This document shows positions 48,361-59,748 of a stretch of 64,000 nt of DNA, in pieces (the first letter of the stretch is position 1; each line of letters begins with the position of its first letter). The notes under the pieces were generated by a model that was not told the DNA's origin, made no database searches, and was given only the letters and a program-made list of their open reading frames with translations. The translations under genes and the position numbers were made by a program. The stretch comes from Trematomus loennbergii. Its lineage: Eukaryota; Chordata; Actinopteri; Perciformes; Nototheniidae. The stretch is taken from NCBI GenBank assembly GCA_012861695.1, contig JAAOOA010001645.1, positions 1 to 64,000 on the forward strand, read 5' to 3'.

Positions 48361-48456
48361 CATGGCCTAAACAACCCAATTAAAAAAGTGCTTATACAAA
48401 TGAAACATCAAGGTGGAGATATTGTATTTATGCAAGAAACACATCTGTCAAAAGTA
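48361..48456 (+). pseudogene. LINE endonuclease fragment
   Basis: Translates GLNNPIKKVLIQMK followed by DIVFMQETHLS, the N-terminal part of an L1-type endonuclease (QETH box). Only about 30 codons; cut on both sides by other repeats. Confidence 0.65.
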
Positions 48457-48752
48457 CTGTGCAACATTGTTGATAAATTCAAGCACCGACACCTGTCTGC
48501 TCTCACATTCCCGCATTATGTCTTGCGGGAACCAATGAAGTCCAGGGCAAATAATTGCAAGTCTCTTCAATGCGCATGTCACAAAACGAGATGCATTGTG
48601 GGACATGTAGTTTATCGGCAACCTGCTTCTGTAAAGTGGCATGTAACCGTATAATAAACGTATTATATTCTTTGTAAGCTCTTGCGGGGCCACATAAAAT
48701 GAAGTTGCGGGCCGGATTTGGCCCCCGGACCTTGAGTTTGAGACCCCTGCAT
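48457..48752 (-). mobile_element. hAT-like element end
   Basis: The right end, read on the minus strand, begins GCAGGGGTCTCAAACTCAAG, a terminus type well known for hAT elements. The left part (from TGCAACATTGTTGATAAATT) also occurs at 41340-41410. The second terminus and target duplication are not found. Confidence 0.5.
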
Positions 48753-50042
48753 TAACCCATTGAGTTACAGGATACAGAGCCCTTTAACAGTAAATACAGT
48801 GTTTTCATAATTACATTAGTTCAAGGGGGGCAAAGAAGGAAGAAAAAAAAAAAGCACAGAGATAAACACAAAGAAAGCAAATAATAATAATGATAAAGGA
48901 ATAGAAAGAGAACAATTATTAATCAATAATATATAAATATATATTAAATGCTCACAGCTCACCACTCAATCCAACCTTATTCTTTATCAAGTGGATCTTG
49001 TTGTGGAGATCCAGCACTCACACAACAGGAAAGAATGAAACAGAGAGGAACCAATACTCCACAAACACAGATATAGCTGATAAGTAATTATTATTTAGTT
49101 GTTGCAACAAACAAACAATAATGGGAAGTGTTAAGGAATAATTCTTCTAGATATCTAACCTTTTACTCTGACATGTGTTATCTCCTTTAAGGAAAGGCCT
49201 TGGTGCCATATGTGTTGTTGTCACCAGTGTGTGACCGGTCAACTTGACTGGCACGAAGGGTAATTGTTGTGGGAACACTGAGGCACTTCTTTATCGGTGT
49301 TTGTGGGCTCTAGGATGTGAAATCCTTGAGGCCATGAGTGTCGGACACAAATTCAGTGTTTAGTCTACTCCTTCAGAGATGTTGATTTCTCTCTGTGAAC
49401 CAGTTAAAAGGTCTAGCATAGAGAGAGGCTCTTCAGAATTGACGTGGCAACTCTACCGTGTAGTCAGAACCTCTGACTCTTTGATTTGTGATGTGAATCC
49501 TCCGGCCGAATACTCTGAATAAACCCATCAGTGTTTGACATCAAAGCTCCAACTCTCACCGTGTCTCCTTCCTGAGTCGGTGACTCCATGCATTACTACA
49601 CAGAAGTTTCCTCCACAGGAAGTACATCACCTGCTGCCACAGCAGCCAATCGCGGAAATGCCCCCAAGAACAGAAGAAACACAGGGCTAGATATACTTTT
49701 CTAAATGACACACGAACATGTTCCCCAAACATGTTTAACGCACACACATTTTATCATGCAGCCAACCACACAAATGTCACATGTTTTTCTCTCTGAAAGC
49801 TATACCTGTACTGTATATGTTTAAACGTCATCATCTCATGACATCTTTAGGATTAGTTAACTAACAAAGGTTAACTGTTTTTATAACCCGAGGCCTTCTC
49901 TGCACTTCCTATACCTCGGTGTCAGCTCACTTAAAATGAATACATCTATTGATAATTCAGAACGACCATTGTCTCTCTAACTGTGTGTGACCCAACTCAG
50001 TAACACACATCATATGGAATACCATGTGATCATTAATGAATA
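48753..50042. other. Intergenic; nothing recognised
   Basis: AT-rich DNA with an A-rich stretch near 48840-48900. Short open frames only. Confidence 0.4.
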
Positions 50043-50325
50043 TCATAAATACGCTGTATTAAACATTCTGCCATAACAATCTTGTAAGGAGTCATAAAAG
50101 TCCAGAAAGGGTTTCCATGTTCTAATAAAGGTGTTAGAGGAGCCCCTGAGTAAGAACTTAATTTTCTCTAACTGTAAGAAGTACATAACATATTTGACCC
50201 ACTGAGAAAAGGATGGAGGGGAATGTTGCTTCCCTTTTAGAAGAATCAAACGTCTCGCAAGAAGTGTAGAAAAGGCTATAACTACATGGGCACTGTTTGG
50301 TAGGGTCTGGGTGATTTTTGGAGAC
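50043..50325 (-). pseudogene. LINE ORF2 C-terminal fragment, second LINE family
   Basis: The minus strand encodes VVIAFSTLLARRLILLKG, then SFSQWVKYVMYFLQLEKIKF and FIRTWKPFLDF, ending at the stop near 50043. It aligns in pattern with the tails at 40123 and 43260 but is clearly a different lineage. Truncated; it ends about 60 bp from the host exon at 50389. Confidence 0.7.
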
Positions 50326-50388
50326 TAGCTGTCACTCTATCCAGAGTGGCAACCTGTTTTCATATCGACTTTCTTCTTCTTCCTCCAG

Positions 50389-50596
50389 GCCTGAGCGTTG
50401 GGAGGAGGTGAAGAGGGCGGTGGACTGGGTCTGCTGGGCGGACCGGCAGTACCCGTGTGTCTACAGCCGGCTGGAGTTTGGATTCAGCTGGGAGTCCTCC
50501 ACCCGCCAGCTGCTAGGCTTCGAAGGCCTCCCTCCCTTCTCCGCTCTCAGGGGACTGAACCTGCAGAAGACCGTCCCCCAGGTTCTGGTCCACTGA
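50389..50596 (+). CDS. Last exon of an unidentified host gene
   Basis: After the acceptor TTCTTCTTCCTCCAG (ending 50388) a GC-rich frame of 69 residues begins PERWEEVKRAVDWVCWADRQ and ends LQKTVPQVLVH with TGA at 50594. High GC, third-position bias and the polypyrimidine tract set it apart from surrounding AT-rich DNA and mark it as a true coding exon. The first base is shared with the previous codon. No upstream exon of the same style lies between the lectin gene and this exon, so the gene may be broken by the repeats, or its 5' exons lie farther away. I do not recognise the protein; tryptophan-rich soluble C-terminus, no membrane segment. Confidence 0.6.
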
Positions 50597-50616
50597 GCAG
50601 GATAGTGAGAGGGAGG

Positions 50617-51969
50617 CAGTGGCGGTTCTACGGGGTGGCACGGGGTGGCAGCTGCCACCTCAGAAAAATGCCTTGCCACCCCAGCTGCCACCCCAGTTGG
50701 CAGCTTTGTTTTGAAAGAAAAGTTGTGGCTCATCGGACATTTATGAGAGAAAATCTCTAATATCCGAGTGCAAGTGAATGCAGCACAAGATGCGAGCCTT
50801 GTAACCCCTCCCCCGGCCCTGGCGCGAGCTTGGAAATATGATTGGCGGCGATTTCATTTGAACGGGGGACAGCGCAAAACGAGAAGCATTTCGGATCCAA
50901 GAAGACGGAAGGAATGAGGTATTTGCGGTCTACAATGACAGAGAAGAGACTGTCAAGTTTGGCTGTACTCAGCATTGAATCAAAACGCACTAAAGCTTTA
51001 AATCTTAATAAGTTTGTGAGGCGTTTTGCTGAACAAGATGGTAATCGCCACATTCAGCTGTAATAGGCATGCCAACTTGATGCTCTGCTCACGGATGACT
51101 CGATGAGCATAAACAACTGTTAAGATGATGACCTTACGTGTGTATAAGTGGGGGTCTGCCCCAAAAAACAGTTTCAAGTCCTGAGAGAGTCAAATAAGGT
51201 GTGTAAAACTTCACTGCCCAGCCAAAAAAAGTAACCACTTTGATTTAACTAGGCCAAGGACTTTCCACTAGATAATAACTGCAGCGATGTATATGTTTTA
51301 GCTGAATACACGTTTCTTTAACCCTAATTGATGCAGTTAGTCACTTCTTTAATGTTTGTTCTTTCTGATGTAAAGTCCAGGTTGTAACTGTTTGCAGTAA
51401 AGTCGTGGGGCGTTGAACTGTTCTTTTGATTCTTATGATATATGATAGTAATTATTTGTCTTTCAAATTTGAAGGAGGGTGAGCAAGCATCTTGAGGAAC
51501 ATTCATCATCAACTCCTCCAAAAATATAGTTTATTCAATAATAAATGAATATGTGAATCATAACAGTGATTGACAGCTGATAGGAATAATATGATTGTTA
51601 ATAGTATCATATTAATTTAGACAAACATCGACGAGACAGTTAATTAATGTACTTATTGCAGCAGTCTGCATAGATGTGGTACCCCTGCTGGTCTAAGAGT
51701 GAGACAAACTCATTCAGGGTTCATTTCAGTTAAAATTCATTCAATTACGTCTGCCACCTTATATATTTCTATGTAAGGCTTTACTGATGTGCCACAATAA
51801 TGTCACCAAATGTTATTGAGTTAAAATATAAATATTGTGGCTTTCCAAGTTAACATTAATTGATATGACTGCGATTAAATCAGCATATACTTCTGCCAGG
51901 GGATGCCACCCCTGAAATTCTCCTGCCACCCTCTTGCCACCCATGAATATTTGTCTAGATCCGCCCCTG
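50617..51969 (+). mobile_element. hAT element, 1353 bp, deleted, in the 3' UTR of the host exon
   Basis: Begins CAGTGGCGGTTCTA and ends TAGATCCGCCCCTG, inverted with few mismatches, flanked by the perfect 8-bp duplication GAGGGAGG (50609-50616 and 51970-51977). It starts 21 bp after the host stop codon. A transposase C-terminus remains inside. The ends repeatedly carry GCCACCCC motifs. Confidence 0.85.
50905..51063 (+). pseudogene. hAT transposase C-terminus
   Basis: The frame contains LRSTMTEKRLSSLAVLSIES followed by NKFVRRFAEQ and a stop at 51061, the usual end of hAT transposases after the dimerisation domain. The catalytic part is deleted. Confidence 0.65.
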
Positions 51970-51977
51970 GAGGGAGG

Positions 51978-53529
51978 TTCATACCCCTTTGCCTTTTTAT
52001 GGGGATTACATAATCTATTGGATGTATTTGTAGCCCTTTATTGTCAGTGTGTTTACATGTTCTTAAATAGGTAGATACAATTGGCTTACTGCAGACCTGA
52101 TTTATTAAACTTAAACTGCTTTGGGTCTACATATCGCCTTTTCTGCACGTCAGCATCTTTTTTCAAATGTATTCCAATAAGGGGAGAGCTTATACTGTTT
52201 TACACCGTGGTCTTCAGAGAAAGAGTTGCACCCCTCGTCTTTCTTCTGACCGTTCCACCGTTTTGGTCAAGTTGAAAATATTTAAACTTTCCAGAAAAAC
52301 GCTGTTGACGTCACTGAAGGAAATGACTGTCTCACTGTCAGACAGTAACCATCATAACAAAGACCAAAGAGCCTGTTTGTTGGAGCAGATCTGCCAGTGA
52401 GTGTGTGGCTTTTATCGTACCGTACACATATCATCCTCCTCACTCTAAAGCTGTCAGACTAAAGCTGTGACACTCAATCACACAAAATGTGAGAACAAGC
52501 ATCCTCCTGTTTGTTCTCATAGACACAATGTCAAACAAATATATAGCACAAATCGATAATAAAATCCAAGGGTGAGGCTAGTCTGTAATACAACAATGGT
52601 GATACAGTGTCAAGATATTGCTGTCATAGGAACAACAAAACAACATTGGGAGTTTGTTTTTGATAAAACGCTCGGGGGAGACTCTGCTCGGTGCCTTTCT
52701 CCCAGAAAAAAAGCATTATGTGGACAGGCCCTTATTCGGGGAAAGGGGATTTAAAGGCTAGATTATATTTTATGGCCATGTACACTGATACTTATCATCT
52801 TGTTCACATGCATGCAAGTCCACAGCAACTCCTTCAGACAGAGATAGCATCATTGTGACCAGTGATAAAAGGGAAGGTCACGATGAGTAGCAGTCTATCT
52901 GCATGTTTGTAATCATCCCATCTCAAATTACGCAACTTCTCAAAGTCTACTTCTTCTAAATGTTCTACTGGTAAATGTAGTCACAGCTGTCTTCCCACAG
53001 TTGAACACACAGTCACATGTTATTATAAAATAAGGATGCAGTGCCTTTATGCCCAAAAAGGGTCAGTTTCTGACCTGCTGAAGGTGTGTGTTGCTTCTCT
53101 GAGTAACCTTGTACATTTCTTTTGTCTAGTGTTTCATTTATAACTGCCTTAAGCACCTTTGATTATTTTAGTGTAGGATATAAAATTTTCTTTCACAGTA
53201 TATGCAGTTTTATATCATGGTAGCGGTATAAATCAGGGTACAGTATAGTATTGTTCTGTAAATTCAATAAGAAGTGGATTAAAACAACCAGTTTTTGGAT
53301 TGTTTTCGTCTTTTATTTGGAACTACAATATTAACTAAATCAACCGACTCACGAGAGACAAAGCCAAAGACTTAAAACCTTTAAAATTTTGAATGTGAAA
53401 CACGTTTTAAGGTTAAACGGTGCAAATAACTTTGACTTTGAAATAAATATCAGTCTGACTTCAGTCAATGCAATATGAAGCACCATAAAGATCCCGCAAG
53501 TTTTCATTTCAATACAAAAACAAAACAAG
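51978..53529. other. Intergenic, AT-rich; one doubtful exon
   Basis: A frame ending SDSNHHNKDQRACLLEQICQ at 52397, followed by GTGAGT, could be an exon but has no clear acceptor or domain. Nothing else recognised. Confidence 0.3.
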
Positions 53530-53780
53530 ACTTTTACTGCAGGATTTGCTCATGTTTCATTCCAAAAAGTAAAGTAAAACTCCCTTTTATTTGAAGTACA
53601 TTACAGTTCTCGAGTAAATGTGCACATTTGATGTAGCTAGATCAGGAAATGGCAACCTTTTTACACAAGATAACACTTAAAAGAAATATGGTGGGTGGAT
53701 TACGCTTTGACAAGATAAAGCTCTTGCACTCAACAACTTACTGTTATCAGATAAAAAGCAGCTTTACCACTTCCCATGCT
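53530..53780 (+). repeat. Lectin-cluster paralogous segment, copy 2
   Basis: Same landmarks as 47105-47415 (CTAGATCAGGAAATGGCAA, GACAAGATAAAGCTCTTGCA, TATCAGATAAAAAGCAGC), about 75% similar by eye. It ends at a piggyBac-like terminus. Confidence 0.6.
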
Positions 53781-53783
53781 TTC

Positions 53784-54000
53784 TTAACCCTTGTATGGTG
53801 TTCGGGTCTGTGGTCCCGTTTTCATTATGTATCTAAAGAAAATGATATGAGAAATTATTTTTTCAAACTCACACTCAATGGCCTTGGCTCATTTTCTGTG
53901 AAGAACATATATCAGAACACATTTTCAATGACCACCCACTGTACACCCCCCCTACACATTTACAGGCAGACTATCTTTAATGACTCCATTACAGTTTAGG
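53784..54000 (+). mobile_element. piggyBac-like element, left end
   Basis: TTAA at 53784-53787 followed by CCCTTGTATGGTGTTCGGGT, the conserved terminus of fish piggyBac-type elements. It breaks lectin segment copy 2. The right end is not identified; the end coordinate is nominal. Confidence 0.55.
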
Positions 54001-54716
54001 AACTGGGGTAGTATCTATAGTAACGCAGTGTAGGCGGAGCCGTGACGTGATCTTCAGAGAACCCCAGAAAAACAACACAGCCGTTAGCTGTTAGCACTCA
54101 GAGCTCACAGCTCCTCATATATGTTCAGAAACTAGACAAAAGTTAAACAAGTACAAACCACAGACTGCCTGTGTAATGGTGAATACAGTCGCTGCTTTAT
54201 TTATGTCTGTATAGGCCGTTGTTGTGAGTGTGGACGGTCGGAGCATATACTGCGTTAGCTTAGCCAATCTCCATTTAGAACACACGCATTTTAAAAGGTT
54301 TTTCGCCTGCCGTCTGTCTGCAGACTTGACAAAGCATTAATTCATGGTTTTTACTAACCGGTATCAGTATGTTGTTACTTCGGCATCATTTTTTTTTTCA
54401 TTTTGAAACTTGTATTACAATTAAATCACGGTCAAATATGTCTATCTTGTTGTAGTTGTAGCCCCCTTGCCAGCGATGCTCTCTCTAGTTTAGCATACTC
54501 AGCCCGACTCAGCCTCGTTGTCTCTGGCCCTAGACCCGCGATTTTATGAGGCCAGAAAAACTGTGAATTAGGACCCGCCGGCCGGTACTAGGCCAAGTGG
54601 AAACGCAACCAAAGACGGGCCGCTGACGTCACAGCCCTCTTAAACCGTGCTCCGCGCTGTAGTGGAAACGCGCCATAAGTGTTCATGTAATTACTATTTT
54701 TAAGGTCTGTAACTTA
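54001..54716. other. Probable DNA-transposon flank; no gene
   Basis: GC-richer sequence ending GTAGTGGAAACGCGCCATAA (54661-54680), which looks like a transposon terminus, but I found no inverted partner. Low confidence. Confidence 0.3.
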
Positions 54717-54910
54717 AAATATTAATAAGATCAGAACCATTTGGGAAAATGAACTACAGATCACCTTCTCTGATGACTTTGGGAAGGAGGCCCTGAGATC
54801 CGTCAACTCATCCAACAGTTGTGCTAGACTTACCCTAATACAATTTAAAGTTCTCCATAGACTACATTATAGCAAGGCTAAGCTCTCCAGGATTTATCCA
54901 GATAGATTGG
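54717..54910 (+). pseudogene. LINE ORF2 fragment, part 1 (before the gypsy)
   Basis: Closely matches 42967-43160 (INKIRTIWENELQ, VLHRLHYSKAKLSRIYPDR). It stops at GATAGATTGG, where the gypsy enters, and resumes at 60181 with ATTGGATGACAGG. So one LINE copy carries the gypsy in its knuckle region. Confidence 0.8.
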
Positions 54911-55343
54911 TGTTACGAACTCAGACACTTAGGATGTAGGACCCAATTGCACGACCCGGGAGACAGAGGTAAAGTACTTGTAAGATACTTTATTTTCCAA
55001 ATACAGCAATGAACAACAAAAAAGGTAACTATCAAATCTCTAACCGAGATGACAAAAATAGAGGAACAAAATGAAAGCGCTCACGTAGTGAGGAATCAAA
55101 CTTTACAAGAGCACAAAGAGCATAGACCTGACCATAGCAAGAGACAATACGAACTGACAAAGAACACTTGGGAGACAGGGGAATATAAGCACAGGGTAAC
55201 TAGACACAGGTGGGACCAATCAGGGGCGGGGCTGACATTGATGAGCACAGGAGACACAGGTGAAAATAATCAGGAAGCCTGGAATGAGAGAAAGCAAACG
55301 TAAATAACATGCATCTCTCTAGCATTTCTGTCGGTGCACAACA
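54911..55343 (-). repeat. 3' LTR of the gypsy
   Basis: 433 bp; in element sense starts TGTTGTGCACCGACAG and ends GAGTTCGTAACA. The last codons and the stop of pol (55319-55343) lie inside it. Carries AATAAA in element sense, as does its partner. Confidence 0.95.
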
Positions 55344-58300
55344 GTACCCCCCCCTCTAGGGCCAACTCCTGATGGCCCAGGCTGATTGTAAAAATCGTGG
55401 ATAAGCGTCTTGTCTACGATAAATGACGCAGCTACCCAGCTTCTAGCCTCAGGACCGTAACCCTTCCAGTCTACCAGGAATTGCTTCCCCCTCCCCCTAT
55501 TACGGACCTCTAGTAGCTTACGGACCTTGTAAACCTCACCCCCTTCAAAGAACTCGGGCGGTGGAGGGGGCTTGGAGGCGGGAACAAGTGTGCTCTCACA
55601 CACCGGCTTGATTTTACTGACGTGAAACGTCGGATGTACTCTCATAGTTCTGGGGAGTTGCAAGCGTACAGACACCGGGTTGATGACTCTGGACACCGGG
55701 AAAGGACCCACAAATCTCGGAGCCAGTTTCCTTGAGGCGACATGGAGTGGTAAGTCCTTAGTGGAAAGCCAAACATTTTGGCCTGGTCTGTAGGAGGGAG
55801 CGACCCTGCGATGGACGTCTGCAACAGCCTTCATCCGAGCTGAACTTCGGAGAAGAGCCTGGCGAGCACCAGCCCAAACTCGTCGACAACGTCTGATCAT
55901 GGCATGAGCCGATGGAACCCTCACCTCTTCCTCGTTGTTAGGGAAAAATGGAGGCTGGAAACCATTGACACAATGGAATGGAGAGACACCTGTGGCTGCC
56001 GTAGGAAGAGTATTGTGGGCAAACTCGACCCATGTGAGGTGGTCACTCCAGGTAGTCTGGTTCCGGGAGACGAGACAACGTAGCGTAGTCTCTAGTTCCT
56101 GGTTCAGACGCTCCGACTGTCCATTTGACTGAGGATGATATCCTGATGACAAGCTGACGGTGGCACCTATGAGTCGACAAAACTCCTTCCAGAAAACGGA
56201 AATGAATTGTGGACCCCTGTCGGAAACAATGTCATCAGGGAATCCATGGATCCTGAATATGTGATTCATCATGACCTCTGCGGTGACTTTGGCAGAGGGA
56301 AGCTTGGTCAATGGGATGAAGTGAGCCATCTTTGAAAATCGATCCACCACTGTTAAGACCGTAGTCTTGCCTCTGGATGAAGGAAATCCTGTCACAAAAT
56401 CCATTGAAATGTGTGACCAAGGACGTTGGGGAATCGGCAGGGGCTGGAGCAAGCCCATCTTGACTTGTGATGAGGTCTTATTACACGCACACACCGGACA
56501 AGCCGCTACGTACTCTGCCACATCTTTCTTCATGGCTGGCCACCAGAAACGTTGTTGTATCCTGAACATTGTCCTTGTTACCCCCGGATGGCACGAAAGC
56601 ACAGATGAGTGAGCCCAGTGGATGACCTTGGAGTGAAGAGCCTCAGGAACAAACAGCAGATTGTTGGGACACTCGCTAGGTGCTGGATTCTTGACATTCG
56701 CCTTTTTTACGTCCGACTCCACTTGCCAGGAAAAGGCTCCGATCACACGGTTAAGTGGAAGGATGGTCTTGGGCTCTACCGCAAGTGGTTCTGGATCATA
56801 AAGACGAGACAAAGCATCGGGTTTTTGATTCTGAGACCCGGGACGAAAAGAGAGGGTGAAATTGAACCTACTAAAGAATAGTGTCCACCTGGCCTGACGG
56901 GAGTTGAGACGCTTAGCCTTTCTTATATATTCCAGATTCTTGTGATCTGTCCAGACTAAAAACGGCTGCTCTGCACCCTCTAACCAGTGTCTCCATTCCT
57001 CGAGGGCAGCTTTTACAGCTAACAGTTCCTTGTTCCCCACGTCGTAATTCCGCTCTGCCGTTGTCAGTTTCCGCGACAGGTAAGCACATGGATGCATCTT
57101 GTTGTCTTCTGCAGAACGTTGAGACAGTACTCCTCCAATTCCCTCATTGGAAGCATCAACCTCGACCATAAACTGGCGCTGGGGATCTGGAATGGTGAGT
57201 ATGGGGGCTGATGTGAATCTCTCTCTGAGACGTTGGAAAGCGAAGTCCGCCTGGGGAGTCCACTTGAAAGGAACCTTAGGAGAAGTCAGAACATGTAGAG
57301 GGGCAGCAACAGAACTGAAATTCCTAATAAACTTCCTATAGAAGTTAGCAAACCCTAGAAACTGTTGGACCTTCTTCCTGGAGTCTGGTGTAGGCCACTG
57401 GGATACTGCACTGATTTTAGCAGGATCCATTTGCATATGATTAGGTGAGATTATGTATCCTAAGAAGGATACCTCTTTTGTGTGGAACTCACACTTCTCT
57501 GCCTTGACATATAACTGATTCTCTAGCAGTTTCTGCAAAACCTGACGGACATGGTTAACATGAGACTTAGTGTCTGGGGAGAAAATCAGAATATCATCCA
57601 GATACACAAACACTGAAATATTCAAAAATTCCCGTAAAACCTCATTCACAAGAGCTTGAAACACAGCCGGTGCATTGCATAGTCCAAAAGGCATTACTAG
57701 ATACTCATAGTGACCACTCTGAGTGTTGAATCCTGTCTTCCACTCATCCCCTTTTCTTATTCTAACCAAGTGATATGCATTTCTTAAATCTAACTTGGTG
57801 AATATTTTGGCAGTTTGAAGTAGTTCAAAGGCAGATGTCATGAGTGGCAGAGGATAGCGGTTCTTCACCGTAATGTCATTTAGTGGACTGTAGTCTATGC
57901 AAGGTCTCAGAGACCCGTCTTTCTTTCCCACAAAGAAAAATCCCGCTCCGGCTGGAGAAGATGAAGGACGGATAATTCCTGATTTGAGTGAAGAGGAAAT
58001 GTATTCGTCCATTGCTGCTCTCTCAGGTCTCGAAATCGAATAAAGTTTCCCCTTGGGAATGGGGGCTCCCGGTAAGAGATCAATGGGACAGTCAAAATCT
58101 CGGTGAGGAGGTAGCGACATGGCTTTGGATTTGTTAAAGGCTTCCTTTAAATCATGGTAACAGGAAGGTACCTTCTGTAGATCAGGATAGTCGGGGTGAT
58201 CTATAATGATTTTACGAGAGTCTGTTGGTGCATTAACAGGTTGTGAAAGTTTACACCTGCCCATACAATCCTCTCCCCATTCTTTAATTTTCCCTGAACG

Positions 58301-58897
58301 CCAGTCAATGTGAGGATTGTGGATCTTTAGCCATGGAAACCCCAATATAATCGGGTGCTGAGCCGACTCAAAAATATGGAATTGCATGCTCTCGGTATGG
58401 TCCTTATTCACAGTAATCTGAATGGGCTCAGTGCAATGGGTAACTGTGAACAACAAGCGGCCGTCTAAGGCACTGGCATTAATAGGATGAGATAGCGGAA
58501 CAGTCTTTATTTCTAGCTGATTTACTACGCCCCAGTCCATAAGACTTTCGTCAGCCCCTGAGTCTATTAACACACCCTGGTCAATGGTTTGATTGTTAAT
58601 ACAAATGTTTACCTGCGTAACAGGTCGAGGAGGAAAGTCTGCGGGAAACTTGCTCACCAGCGCCCTCCTTTTGACTGGTGAGCACGATCTTTTCCCGGGC
58701 ATGAAGCGAGTTGATGATCCGACTGGCCGCAGTAGAAACAACAACCCTCCCGTAGACGGCGCTGCCTCTCCTCCAGAGAAAGCCTGGTTCTTCCCAGCTG
58801 CATGGGTTCCCCGGAGCCATTCGGAAGTGTATCCTCTGACGGTGTGGTAACATGGGCTGGACATCCTCGGCTGGCGGCGCGACCCACCAAGATGCAT
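55319..58897 (-). CDS. pol polyprotein of the gypsy (PR-RT-RH-IN-chromodomain)
   Basis: One open frame of up to 1192 codons; the first 85 or so overlap gag and probably are not the true start, since gag and pol would be linked by frameshifting. Protease DSG at residues 112-114; reverse transcriptase with YLDD at 432-435; RNase H with VDASN at 580-584; integrase with C800-x2-C803 in its zinc domain and catalytic D833, D893, E929 (exact DD35E spacing); chromodomain at about 1120-1171 ([28 protein letters not shown]). All key residues are present and no stop interrupts it. The chromodomain usually guides integration to marked chromatin. The C-terminal end runs into the 3' LTR. This is potentially functional machinery except for the gag break. 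Confidence 0.95.
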   Translation of the reverse strand: MHLGGSRRQPRMSSPCYHTVRGYTSEWLRGTHAAGKNQAFSGGEAAPSTGGLLFLLRPVGSSTRFMPGKRSCSPVKRRALVSKFPADFPPRPVTQVNICINNQTIDQGVLIDSGADESLMDWGVVNQLEIKTVPLSHPINASALDGRLLFTVTHCTEPIQITVNKDHTESMQFHIFESAQHPIILGFPWLKIHNPHIDWRSGKIKEWGEDCMGRCKLSQPVNAPTDSRKIIIDHPDYPDLQKVPSCYHDLKEAFNKSKAMSLPPHRDFDCPIDLLPGAPIPKGKLYSISRPERAAMDEYISSSLKSGIIRPSSSPAGAGFFFVGKKDGSLRPCIDYSPLNDITVKNRYPLPLMTSAFELLQTAKIFTKLDLRNAYHLVRIRKGDEWKTGFNTQSGHYEYLVMPFGLCNAPAVFQALVNEVLREFLNISVFVYLDDILIFSPDTKSHVNHVRQVLQKLLENQLYVKAEKCEFHTKEVSFLGYIISPNHMQMDPAKISAVSQWPTPDSRKKVQQFLGFANFYRKFIRNFSSVAAPLHVLTSPKVPFKWTPQADFAFQRLRERFTSAPILTIPDPQRQFMVEVDASNEGIGGVLSQRSAEDNKMHPCAYLSRKLTTAERNYDVGNKELLAVKAALEEWRHWLEGAEQPFLVWTDHKNLEYIRKAKRLNSRQARWTLFFSRFNFTLSFRPGSQNQKPDALSRLYDPEPLAVEPKTILPLNRVIGAFSWQVESDVKKANVKNPAPSECPNNLLFVPEALHSKVIHWAHSSVLSCHPGVTRTMFRIQQRFWWPAMKKDVAEYVAACPVCACNKTSSQVKMGLLQPLPIPQRPWSHISMDFVTGFPSSRGKTTVLTVVDRFSKMAHFIPLTKLPSAKVTAEVMMNHIFRIHGFPDDIVSDRGPQFISVFWKEFCRLIGATVSLSSGYHPQSNGQSERLNQELETTLRCLVSRNQTTWSDHLTWVEFAHNTLPTAATGVSPFHCVNGFQPPFFPNNEEEVRVPSAHAMIRRCRRVWAGARQALLRSSARMKAVADVHRRVAPSYRPGQNVWLSTKDLPLHVASRKLAPRFVGPFPVSRVINPVSVRLQLPRTMRVHPTFHVSKIKPVCESTLVPASKPPPPPEFFEGGEVYKVRKLLEVRNRGRGKQFLVDWKGYGPEARSWVAASFIVDKTLIHDFYNQPGPSGVGPRGGGTVVHRQKC

Positions 58898-59732
58898 TCT
58901 GGGAGCTGGGAATAACGTCTCGGTTGCGTCGACGCTCCCTCTCTCTTTCCCGAAGACGGTTATCGATCCGGATGGCCACGGCGATGAGAGATTCCAGATC
59001 CCGGGGTGTCTCCAGTGGAGCCAGCTGGTCTTTTATCGGTTCCGAAAGTCCCGTCATGAAGGCGTCACGAAGAGCCGGAACATTCCATCCGCTGTCCGCT
59101 GCTGCTGTGCGAAACTCGATGGCGTAATCAACCACCTGGCGGTTGAGCTGGCGTATATGAAAAAGTTTTCTGCTGGCCTCTGTAGCAGGCGATGAGTGGT
59201 CAAAAATACGACTCATAGTCTCTATGAAATCGGTCAATGAGTAACATAGTTCAGTTTCTCTTGACCATTCTGCAGTAGCCCAGGCTGCAGCTCTTCCCGT
59301 TAAATGAGACACAATAAACGCCACTTTACCATGGTCCGATGAAAAGGCTCCTGGGTTGTGTTGAAAATGCAGATCGCACTGTACCAAAAAGGCTCTGCAA
59401 TTAGAAGAATCTCCGGAAAATCTCTCCGGAAGAGCCAGCCGTAAAGGGGAAGAAACAGCCTGACTTGGGAAATCAGCTGGAGCATTGACAGGCAACCTCT
59501 CAGTTGTGGATGACGTCACCGGAGGAGCAGTCTGTTGGTGAGTGAAAAAATGATTCATTTGGACAGCCAGTTGTTGCATCTGTGTGGATAATGCTTCCTG
59601 AATCCCGGCCTGGCGTCCTCTTAGTTCTTGCATTTCCTGGTTGACTAGGCCCAGCTGTTCCTCGTGATGAAAGATCTTCACGCCCTGTGCTGACAGCGCT
59701 GCGTGAAGCGTTCTTGGGTCGGCTGGGTCCAT
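58654..59732 (-). pseudogene. gag of the gypsy (capsid plus zinc knuckle, one frame break)
   Basis: ATG at 59732, only 16 nt after the LTR. An N-terminal heptad-like region (residues 15-60) is followed by a capsid-like helical part (LPERFSGDSSNCRAFL, then FDHSSPATEA) and a basic [11 protein letters not shown] tract near residue 270. From about 58900 the expected continuation changes frame: [16 protein letters not shown] and the knuckle [14 protein letters not shown] (C-x2-C-x4-H-x4-C, about 58700-58742) lie two bases out of register and end at 58654. The original frame runs on to 58596 without recognisable motifs. Either a one-step indel or an unusual frameshift separates capsid and nucleocapsid. 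Gag forms the particle that packages element RNA. Confidence 0.75.
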
Positions 59733-59736
59733 AATG

Positions 59737-59746
59737 GTCAGTTCGT
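59737..59746 (-). promoter_or_regulatory. Self-priming primer-binding site
   Basis: Two bases after the 5' LTR, in element sense, ACGAACTGAC is a perfect 10-nt complement of GTCAGTTCGT at the predicted mRNA 5' end (59996-59987). No tRNA-type TGG site is present. Tf1/sushi elements are known to prime from their own folded-back mRNA. Confidence 0.7.
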
Positions 59747-59748
59747 TC

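Noticed and set aside
52081..52400. Possible host exon ending at a GTGAGT
   Set aside because: No convincing acceptor, no domain, and surrounding stops in the expected frame; kept only as a remark.
53649..53999. 116-codon open frame
   Set aside because: It crosses from the lectin-type segment into the piggyBac-like end, so it is a chance fusion of two repeats.
55049..55303. 84-codon open frame, also at 59887-60141
   Set aside because: It lies in the two LTR copies, antisense to the element, and has no known domain.
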